Of a stretch of DNA of 64,000 bases, positions 44,097 to 52,500 are shown in pieces. The stretch lies in the NCBI GenBank assembly GCA_028285085.1, contig JANQQI010000079.1, positions 32,807 to 96,806 on the forward strand, given 5' to 3'. The position numbers and the translations under genes are program-made. Positions within the stretch are counted from its first letter, which is position 1, and each line of letters starts with the position of its first letter. The notes under the pieces are model-generated. The model ran no database searches. It saw only the letters and a list, made by a program, of their open reading frames with translations, and was not told the DNA's origin. The DNA comes from Saprospiraceae bacterium. GTDB taxonomy: Bacteria > Bacteroidota > Bacteroidia > Chitinophagales > Saprospiraceae.

Positions 44097-44954
44097 ATGA
44101 AAAATTACCAAATATTAGTTCTTTTTTCAGTATTGACCTTCTCTTTGACCACTGGCTGTAAACAAGTAGATGAGCTAAGTGGTTGTGAATTTGACAATTC
44201 TCTTGATGGTTATCAGTTAGTTTGGAGCGATGAATTTGATGGTTCCAGCATTGATGAAAACAAATGGTCCTACGATCTGGGAGATGGCTGCCAACTCGGT
44301 GAGGAGCTTTGTGGTTGGGGTAATAACGAGCTCCAATACTACACGGAGCGACCTGAAAACGCTGTCGTTTCCGATGGGATTCTGACTATCACCGCACGTA
44401 AAGAGGTGCCTTTCTTTATGGGGGAGCATGAATATACTTCCGCTCGAATGGTGACCAAAAACAAAGGTGACTGGAAGTACGGCCGTATTGACGTTCGTGC
44501 AAAAATGCCGATTGGACAGGGCATGTGGCCAGCGATTTGGATGCTCCCTACCGATAATGTATATGGTATCTGGCCACGCTCAGGGGAGATCGATATTATG
44601 GAATATCTGGGCCATGAACCAGAGCGCATGTTCGGCACCATTCACTATGGTCACGATAGCTGGCGTTTCAATAGTCAGGGGCTTGAATTGGAAGAAGGGA
44701 CTTTCGCCGATGAATTTCACGTGTTCACTGTAATTTGGACTGAGAACTGTATTCAGTTTAAAATGGACGGTGAAGATGTCGGAGAACCCAATACCCGTTC
44801 TACAACCTTACCCACTACTTTCCCCTTCGATCAAGATTTTCACCTTATACTCAACCTTGCAGTTGGCGGTAATTTACCTGGACCACCCGATGCCACAACT
44901 ATTTTTCCACAGACGTTGGAAATTGATTACGTCCGGGTATACCAAACCAACTAA
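44097..44954 (+). CDS. GH16 endo-beta-1,3-glucanase (laminarinase-like) lipoprotein
   Basis: This 285-residue protein has a lipobox (LTTGC, Cys21), so it sits on the outer membrane or periplasmic face. A single GH16 jelly-roll follows: LVWSDEFDGSSIDENKW, WGNNELQYYTERPEN, and catalytic GEIDIMEYLG with E164 (nucleophile), D166 and E169 (acid/base). The closing strand is EIDYVRVYQ. The methionine-bulged ExDxME motif and WPAIWMLP are typical of the laminarinase subfamilies. It is the first gene of the plus-strand operon under operator array B. Confidence 0.95.
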   Translation: MKNYQILVLFSVLTFSLTTGCKQVDELSGCEFDNSLDGYQLVWSDEFDGSSIDENKWSYDLGDGCQLGEELCGWGNNELQYYTERPENAVVSDGILTITARKEVPFFMGEHEYTSARMVTKNKGDWKYGRIDVRAKMPIGQGMWPAIWMLPTDNVYGIWPRSGEIDIMEYLGHEPERMFGTIHYGHDSWRFNSQGLELEEGTFADEFHVFTVIWTENCIQFKMDGEDVGEPNTRSTTLPTTFPFDQDFHLILNLAVGGNLPGPPDATTIFPQTLEIDYVRVYQTN

Positions 44955-44980
44955 ATCTCAAAAAATAAATCATTCTCATT

Positions 44981-46306
44981 ATGAAAAAACTTTACTTCTC
45001 GCTAATTACATTTTGCTTTCTGGGCATGAGCCTGTCGGCTCAGCAGCTTTGGGAAAACTTCGAAGATGTGCGTAAGGGGACTTACGGCTTCATCAACGGT
45101 GCCTTTATTCCTTACAACGAAAACCCGGACCAATCTGGAGCAAATACCAGTCAGGTTGCGGCATCTTATACGCGCAATGCTGCGGAGACCTTTGATGTAT
45201 TGATTTTGGATGCTCAAATGGCAGATTTGACAGATTATTTATCCGACACCAAGCAAATTAGTATTGATGTATGGAGCCCAGCAGCGGGTAAGACCGTACA
45301 AATCACGCTGGAAAATAGTACACAAGCTATGCCTGCTAATTTCCCTACGGGACGTCACAGTGTTTACCTCACAACGACGACAGTAGCGATGGGCTGGGAA
45401 ACCTTGACCTTCAGTTTTGATAATCAACCTGACCCTGGCGTTGCTAATACGGATGTCGATCGTTTGGTGTTGTTATTCGATCCTAACTCCAACAATGGTG
45501 ATACTTACTACTGGGATAATCTCAATGGCCCAGAATTAGCTAATGACCCTTGTGATGGTGTAACTGCTGATCCTGATGTCTTGAATGATTTTGAGTGTAA
45601 TCAAAATACCAACTTCACGTTCTCGCACTCTGGTGTAAACTTCAGAAGAGTAGTCAACCCGGATATGGGTGGTAACCCTTCTGATTACGTGGCATCTTAT
45701 ACGCGTAATGCCGGTGAGACTAATGATGTAATCATTGGATTTTTTGATGGCAACCTATCTCTTACGGCGGAGGATCGAATCAAACTGGATGTTTGGGATC
45801 CTGGTGCGCCGACCGATGTTATCGTTTCACTCCAAAATGTGGATGATGATGTGATCTTGGAAATGACACAGACGACATCCAATAGTGGTGCTTGGGAAAC
45901 TTTGATTTTCGATCCTAGTTCAGTAAGTGAAGCTACGGATATTGCAAAGTTTGTCATTCTCTTCGATCCTAATTCTAACACTTCCGATAATTACTTCTTC
46001 GACAATTTTGGTCTGACGATGGCTTCATCTGTAGCTAATCTTGCAGAAGTAACATCATTTGAGGTCTTCCCAAATCCAACTCAAGGTCAAACGACTTTCC
46101 AGTATGATTTGGTAGACGCGGCACAAGTGAATTTGGCTATTTTCGATATCACTGGTAAGCAAGTGGATCAAGTGCTTAACGCTCGCCAGGTTGCTGGTAA
46201 TCATACCATCGATTGGGATGCAAGTGGTTTGGCAAATGGCCTGTACTTCTACACCCTGACAGTAGATGGACAAGCTGCTTCGGGTAAAATTACGCTGAAT
46301 AAGTAA
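44981..46306 (+). CDS. Type IX secreted protein with two glucan-binding-like jelly-roll modules
   Basis: This 441-residue protein has a signal peptide (MSLSAQ, ~21). Two ~165-residue beta-sandwich modules share ASYTRNA followed by F/N-DV, a GWETLTFSF or AWETLIFDP strand, an RLVLLFDPNSN or KFVILFDPNSN strand, and a closing TYYWDNLNG or NYFFDNFG. The C-terminal ~75 residues (FEVFPNPTQG, LAIFDITGKQVDQV, GLYFYTLTVDG) form a type A sorting domain. The closing (Y/F)(W/F)DN strand relates these modules to the repeats of the 1771-residue protein downstream. A surface beta-glucan-binding role is inferred. It starts 26 bp after the GH16 stop. Confidence 0.85.
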   Translation: MKKLYFSLITFCFLGMSLSAQQLWENFEDVRKGTYGFINGAFIPYNENPDQSGANTSQVAASYTRNAAETFDVLILDAQMADLTDYLSDTKQISIDVWSPAAGKTVQITLENSTQAMPANFPTGRHSVYLTTTTVAMGWETLTFSFDNQPDPGVANTDVDRLVLLFDPNSNNGDTYYWDNLNGPELANDPCDGVTADPDVLNDFECNQNTNFTFSHSGVNFRRVVNPDMGGNPSDYVASYTRNAGETNDVIIGFFDGNLSLTAEDRIKLDVWDPGAPTDVIVSLQNVDDDVILEMTQTTSNSGAWETLIFDPSSVSEATDIAKFVILFDPNSNTSDNYFFDNFGLTMASSVANLAEVTSFEVFPNPTQGQTTFQYDLVDAAQVNLAIFDITGKQVDQVLNARQVAGNHTIDWDASGLANGLYFYTLTVDGQAASGKITLNK

Positions 46307-46618
46307 GCTAATCACTGTTTGAAAATACGAGCGCTGTGGAGACTTGAGTCCCTCTGGTTTCCACAGCGCTTTCAAGGGCTCTAGCCCAAACGATACACAA
46401 AGAAACTTTTACTTTTTGAGGGGGTCCGATTAGAGACAAGATCTACCACGACGTATCCAACTGCATATTTTATTGACTTTTTTCTGGCTGATTGCCTTCG
46501 GGCAACAGAGTAGAATACACTATCTACTAGCGAAAAATACCTGCTACTTGAAACCATCGAATACACTTCCTCAAACGCTTTAATACACCATTTTCAAAAC
46601 CAACTTAAATCCAGTACT
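46307..46618. other. Intergenic region before the MFS gene
   Basis: These 312 bp hold the hairpin described at 46330-46370 and otherwise AT-rich DNA with no reading frame, GATGTA pair or complete TAnnTTTG element. It may contain a second promoter for the MFS-GH16-repeat-protein genes. Confidence 0.5.
46330..46370 (+). terminator. Long-stem hairpin after the type IX protein gene
   Basis: AGCGCTGTGGA (46330-46340) pairs perfectly with TCCACAGCGCT (46360-46370) around a 19-nt loop that itself contains GACTTGAGTC. No T run follows, so it may be a transcript-stabilising 3' structure or a weak terminator in the middle of the operon. Confidence 0.6.
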
Positions 46619-48187
46619 ATGAGCAAGGATAATCTGGGCAAGAAAAACTCAATAGTTCTTATCGCGCTTATTGTCGCCCTGGGTGGATTCCTAATGGGAT
46701 TCGACGCATCGGTCATCTCCGGGGTGAATAAATTCATCGAACTTGAATTCGCCCTAACAAAACTTGAACTGGGTTGGGCTGTCGCTTCCTTGACGCTCAC
46801 CGCGACTTTGGCGATGATGGTCGCCGGACCAGTTAGTGATCGAATCGGTAGAAAGAAAGTATTGACCTACGCGGCGATTCTGTATACCATCTCGGCTTTG
46901 GGTTCAGCAGTAGCACCATCCTTCCTACTGCTGGTTATTGCACGTATGATTGGTGGTATCGGTGTTGGTGCATCTTTGATTATTGCGCCGATGTACATCG
47001 CCGAGATTGCTCCTCCTAATCGACGTGGCCAACTCGTATCCTTCAACCAGCTGAATATCGTGATCGGTATTTCTGCGGCCTTCTTTTCCAACTATTTCAT
47101 CTTACAACTTGGTGAATCAGACGCAGCTTGGGCGCAAAGCTTGAAATTTGCGGAATACAACTGGCGCTGGATGTTGGGACTCGAAGCAGTGCCTGCGATT
47201 ATCTATTTCTTTGCTTTGTTTATTGTACCACGTAGCCCGCGTTGGTTGGCTATGAAAGGACAGTACGATGAAGCTTTACGCATTATGAAACAAAACTCCT
47301 CTGCGGAAGAAGCTGAAAAAGTATTAGCATCTGTTAAAGAGAATTTGGGAGAAGAGAAACCAGAAAAAGTACCATTAAGTGCCCTGTTCAAACCGGCTTT
47401 ACGCCTAGTGCTCACCATTGGTTTGGTTATCGGGATTTTGCAACAAATCACGGGGATCAACTCCGTATTTTTCTACGCACCGATGATCTTCGAACAATCC
47501 GGGATTGGAACGGATGCTTCCTTCGTGCAGGCCATTTTGGTCGGGATCGTCAACTTAGTATTTACATTGGTTGCGATTGCCCTCATTGACCGATTGGGGC
47601 GTAAGCCGCTTCTGATCTTTGGGGTGGCGGGGATTATTGTTAGTATGTTTTTATTATCCTATGCCTTCAGCGAAGCTACTTATACGCTGACAGAAGCTTC
47701 GGTGCAGACCTTACCGGAAAAGCTAGATAAATCGACATTGACACCGCTCATCGATCAAACCTATACAGATGACGTCAGTTACAAGACTGCCTTACGCGAG
47801 ACCCTCGGTGAAGATACGGCAAAGAGCTTTGAGTCAGAATTGATTACCGCTGCCGTCAGCATGAATTCCTGGTTGGTCCTCAGCTGTATTTTAGGCTTTG
47901 TGGCAGCCTTTGCCATTTCGGTAGGGCCGGTGATGTGGGTACTCTTCTCGGAATTATTTCCACTCTGGATTCGAGGACTGGCGATTTCCTTTGTTGGCCT
48001 GGTCAACTCGGCGGTCAGTTTTTTAGTCCAGCTGATATTCCCTTGGGAGTTGGATACCCTAGGTAGTGCCACCACTTTCCTCATTTATGGTGTTTTTGCG
48101 GCTCTGGGCTTGATTTTTATCATCATGAAAGTGCCAGAAACCAAAGGAAAGACGCTCGAAGAATTAGAAAAACGCTTGGTCAAATAA
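46619..48187 (+). CDS. MFS sugar porter
   Basis: This 522-residue inner-membrane transporter has 12 helices. Sugar-porter signatures are present: GFDASVISG in TM1, DRIGRKK in loop 2-3, PRSPRWLA after TM6, QQITGINSVFFYAP in TM7, DRLGRKPLL in loop 8-9, and PETKGKTLEELE at the C-terminus. These are typical of proton-coupled glucose/xylose porters. An extra ~60-residue periplasmic segment (~352-414) lies between TM9 and TM10. In this locus it should import glucose released from beta-glucan. It is 15 bp upstream of the second GH16 gene. Confidence 0.93.
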   Translation: MSKDNLGKKNSIVLIALIVALGGFLMGFDASVISGVNKFIELEFALTKLELGWAVASLTLTATLAMMVAGPVSDRIGRKKVLTYAAILYTISALGSAVAPSFLLLVIARMIGGIGVGASLIIAPMYIAEIAPPNRRGQLVSFNQLNIVIGISAAFFSNYFILQLGESDAAWAQSLKFAEYNWRWMLGLEAVPAIIYFFALFIVPRSPRWLAMKGQYDEALRIMKQNSSAEEAEKVLASVKENLGEEKPEKVPLSALFKPALRLVLTIGLVIGILQQITGINSVFFYAPMIFEQSGIGTDASFVQAILVGIVNLVFTLVAIALIDRLGRKPLLIFGVAGIIVSMFLLSYAFSEATYTLTEASVQTLPEKLDKSTLTPLIDQTYTDDVSYKTALRETLGEDTAKSFESELITAAVSMNSWLVLSCILGFVAAFAISVGPVMWVLFSELFPLWIRGLAISFVGLVNSAVSFLVQLIFPWELDTLGSATTFLIYGVFAALGLIFIIMKVPETKGKTLEELEKRLVK

Positions 48188-48202
48188 GAATCTCATTTAA
48201 TT

Positions 48203-49528
48203 ATGCATCACTGTTCAATTATCAAAAAATCAGTTTTTACTACTGGTTTCGCAGTCCTGACTTTTTTAGGTACTGCCGTATTTACGAGTTGTGGCGAAAC
48301 CCCCGATGAGGAGGTCCCCACACAAGTTGCCGAAGAGCAACCCGCCGAAACACCTCCGACGGTGCTCATTCAAGCTGAAGACTTCAGCACCGTTTCGGAA
48401 GGCGTTAGTAAAGTCAATCAGGATGATCAATCTTACGCCAACGTTGCTGCTGCACCCGCTTGGTTGACCTTCAATGTAGATGTCCCGGAAGCAGGCCGCT
48501 ACAAAATTGAGATCAATGCCTCGGCTGAGGGCGAAGTAAGCGCATGGATAGAGGATTACGTTGATAATAAAGATGATCGTACTTACAACATCACTGGAAA
48601 AATACCTTTAACGAGTACCACCAATGACTTTACGGTGCAGCACAAAGATGGAAGTCCACTAAATGCCGGACAACATCAGATGAAATTGCACGTCGAAGGC
48701 GGTGCAGCCCAGATCGATTGGATCAAGTTGACACTGCTCAAAAAGCATCAGAAAACCCCTCAATTGCTTACCCAAAAAACGGATGGCGAGAATTGGGAAA
48801 TAGTATGGGCAGATGAATTTGATGAGGATGGCTCTCCCAATATGGATAAGTGGACTTACGACATCGGTGACTGGGGCTGGGGAAACAACGAATTACAATA
48901 CTACACTGAAAATGCTTCGAAAAATGCACGCCAGGAAAATGGCCACCTCATCATCGAAGCACATAAAAACGACGGCCCGCACGAATGGAGCTCTGCCCGC
49001 TTAACGACGCGTGGGAAAACCAGCTTCCTCTACGGCCGCATTGAGATAAAAGCAAAAGTACCCGCTCAGCGCGGTAACTGGGCCGCAGGTTGGACGCTCG
49101 GCGATGAATACGTCGATGAGCTGTCTTGGCCTTACTGCGGGGAAATCGATATCCTCGAGACCGTTGGCTACGAAATGGACGATGCTACAGGTGATGGAAA
49201 AGCGCACGCTTCTATTCACTGTGGTGCTTACTACTTTAAACTTGGCAACCAACCTACCGCTAATACGCCGGTAAAAAACATGGAGAAAGAATTTCACGTC
49301 TACGCAATCGACTGGACGCCGGAAGGAATTACGGCTTCAGTGGATGGAGAAACCTATTTCGAATACAATGATACTTCTACCGAGTTGGCTTGGCCTTACA
49401 GCAAACCACAAAACCTCATTCTCAACCTCGCCATGGGCGGTGGCTGGGGCGGTGCCGAAGGTATGGATGAAAATATGACCTCTCAGAAATATGTGATTGA
49501 CTACGTACGCGTGTACGAGAAAAAATAG
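48203..49528 (+). CDS. CBM6-GH16 beta-1,3-glucanase lipoprotein
   Basis: This 441-residue protein has a lipobox (AVFTSC, Cys30) and a Pro/Glu-rich linker. A CBM6-like module spans ~55-180 (VLIQAEDFSTVSEG through AAQIDWIKLTLL). A GH16 domain spans ~195-440, with WGNNELQYYTENASKN and catalytic E314, D316 and E319 in GEIDILETVG. It closes with VIDYVRVYEKK. It complements the single-domain GH16 at 44097: the CBM targets the enzyme to insoluble or long-chain glucan. It is co-transcribed with the MFS gene upstream. Confidence 0.94.
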   Translation: MHHCSIIKKSVFTTGFAVLTFLGTAVFTSCGETPDEEVPTQVAEEQPAETPPTVLIQAEDFSTVSEGVSKVNQDDQSYANVAAAPAWLTFNVDVPEAGRYKIEINASAEGEVSAWIEDYVDNKDDRTYNITGKIPLTSTTNDFTVQHKDGSPLNAGQHQMKLHVEGGAAQIDWIKLTLLKKHQKTPQLLTQKTDGENWEIVWADEFDEDGSPNMDKWTYDIGDWGWGNNELQYYTENASKNARQENGHLIIEAHKNDGPHEWSSARLTTRGKTSFLYGRIEIKAKVPAQRGNWAAGWTLGDEYVDELSWPYCGEIDILETVGYEMDDATGDGKAHASIHCGAYYFKLGNQPTANTPVKNMEKEFHVYAIDWTPEGITASVDGETYFEYNDTSTELAWPYSKPQNLILNLAMGGGWGGAEGMDENMTSQKYVIDYVRVYEKK

Positions 49529-49571
49529 ATAGTACAGAAACAATTAATCAGTTCATAATAACTCTTAAAAT

Positions 49572-52500
49572 ATGAAAGCATTTACATTAATTCTAAGTCT
49601 GTTGATTAGTCTGACGGGCTTTGCTCAGGTTGATCTGCCGATCAACTTCGAGGACATGGGAATTGACTATGATTTAACAGATTTTGGTGGTAATAACTCC
49701 AGTATCGTAGTCGACCCCACCGATGCCAGCAATATGGTCGGTCAGGCGATCAAGACGGACATTGCTGAATTGTGGGCCGGAACGACCATGGGTGACGCTG
49801 GTTTGGCCAACCCTATTGCTTTTGGTGCATCAGCAACGACGATGACCGTACGGGTATGGTCACCAGATGCCGGTATTCCGGTTCGCCTGAAAGTAGAGGA
49901 TGCTTCCGATGCTGCGATTAGTGTAGAAACGGAAGCGACGACGACGATGGCAATGGCTTGGGAAACGCTAACTTTTGATTTTGCCAACCAAGCTGCGGGT
50001 ACCGCTGCTATAAATTTTGCGAATACTTACAACAAGATTTCCATCTTCTTCAACTTTGGCACCACTGGTGCCGATGCGGGTGAAAAAACCTACTACTGGG
50101 ACGATGTGATTTTTGTTGGTGGTGGCGGTGGCATGACGCAAGTAGACTTGCCAGTGACTTTTGAAGACGCCAATACAGATTATAATCTAACGGATTTTGG
50201 TGGTAATAACTCCAGCATCGTCGTGGACCCCACCGATGCTAGTAATATGGTCGGTCAGGCGATCAAAACAGATATTGCTGAATTGTGGGCTGGAACGACT
50301 ATGGGTGATGGCGGTTTGGCTAATGCTATTGCTTTTAGCGCATCAGCAACGACGATGACCGTACGAGTATGGTCACCAGATGCGGGTATTCCGGTTCGTC
50401 TGAAAGTGGAGGATGCTTCCGACGCTGCGATTAGTGTAGAAACGGAAGCGACGACGACGATGGCAATGGCTTGGGAGACTTTGAGCTTTGACTTTACCAA
50501 CCAAGCCGCGGGAACTGCTGCTTTAGACTTAGCGAATACTTACAACAAGATCTCCATCTTCTTCAACTTCGGAACCACTGGTGCCGATGCGGGTGAAAAA
50601 ACCTACTACTGGGATGATGTGAGCTTTGATGCTGGCGGAGGTGTAACACAAGTGGACCTGCCGGTGACGTTTGAAGATACTAATACAGATTATGATTTGA
50701 CCGATTTCGGCGGTAATAGCTCTAGCATCGTAGTTGATCCAACGGATGCCAGTAACATGGTCGGTCAAGCGATCAAGACAGACATTGCTGAATTATGGGC
50801 GGGAACGACCATGGGTGACGGCGGTTTGGCTAATGCTATTGCTTTTAGTGCTTCGGCAACCACGATGACGGTACGGGTATGGTCACCAGATGCGGGCACG
50901 CCCATACGTTTGAAAGTAGAGGATGCGTCCAATGCGGGCATTAGTGTAGAAACGGAAGCGACGACCACAATGGCGATGGCCTGGGAGACCCTAACCTTCG
51001 ATTTCAACAACCAAGCTGCGGGAACTGCGGCTTTGGACTTAGCGAATACTTACAACAAGATTTCCATTTTCTTCAACTTTGGCACCACTGGTGCTGATGC
51101 GGGTGAAAAGACCTACTACTGGGACGATGTGATTTTTGTTGGTGGTGGCGGTGGTATGACGCAAGTAGACCTACCGGTAACCTTTGAAGACGCCAATACA
51201 GATTATGATTTGACGGATTTCGGTGGAAATAACTCCAGCATCGTGGTTGACCCCACCGATGCGAGCAATATGGTCGGTCAGGCCATCAAGACAGATATCG
51301 CTGAATTGTGGGCCGGAACGACCATGGGCGACGGCGGCTTGGCGAATCCCATTGCTTTTAGCGCTTCGGCAACCACGATGACCGTACGGGTCTGGTCACC
51401 GGATGCGGGTACGCCCATACGTTTGAAAGTAGAAGATGCATCCAATGCCGGTATTAGTGTGGAAACGGAAGCGACGACGACGATGGCAATGGCTTGGGAG
51501 ACCCTAACCTTTGATTTCAACAACCCTGCTGCGGGAACTGCTGCTTTAGATTTAGCGAATACTTATAATAAGATTTCGATCTTCTTCAACTTTGGCACCA
51601 CTGGTGCTGATGCGGGTGAGAAGACCTACTACTGGGACGATGTCATTTTCGACTCAGGGACTGGTATGACCCCATTGAACTTGCCAATTACTTTCGAAGA
51701 TGCAAACGTAGATTATAACCTGACTGATTTTGGTGGGAATAACTCCAGCATTGTCGTTGATCCTACTAATGCCAATAACATGGTGGGACAAGCCATCAAG
51801 ACGGACATTGCCGAATTGTGGGCCGGAACGACTATGGGTGACAGCGGTTTAGCCAATCCAATTGAATTTAGCGCTACTGCGACGACGATTTCCGTACGGG
51901 TATGGTCACCAGATGCCGGTACGCCCATACGTTTGAAAGTAGAAGATGCCACTGATGCCGGCATTAGTGTAGAAACGGAGGCGACGACCACGATGGCAAT
52001 GGCCTGGGAAGTTTTAGTGTTTGATTTTAATAATGAAGCGGCAGGCACTGCTGCCTTGGATTTGGCGAATACCTACGATAAGATTTCGATCTTCTTCAAC
52101 TTTGGCACCACTGGTGCTGATGCGGGTGAAAAAACCTACTACTGGGATGATGTCACCTTTGTAGGAGAGCCAACCTTGAATCAAGTGGATCTGCCAATTA
52201 CTTTCGAAGATGCAGATGTTGATTATAGCTTGACTGATTTTGGTGGAAATGCTTCTTCCATTGTAGTTGATCCAACGGATGCAACTAACATGGTCGGTCA
52301 GGCAATCAAGACAGACATGGCGGAAACCTTTGCCGGAACCACAATGGGTAATGATGGCTTAGCGAATCCAGTGCCTTTTAATACCACTTCTACTTCCATC
52401 ACGGTACGTGTGTGGTCACCGGATGCCGGTACGCCGGTGCGTTTGAAAGTAGAAAATGCAATGGACGCCGCGATTAGTGTAGAGACGGAAGCGACCACGA

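Noticed and set aside
46989..46998. GATGTACATC palindrome
   Set aside because: It lies inside the MFS coding sequence (residues PMYIAE), is explained by codons, and is not part of an array.
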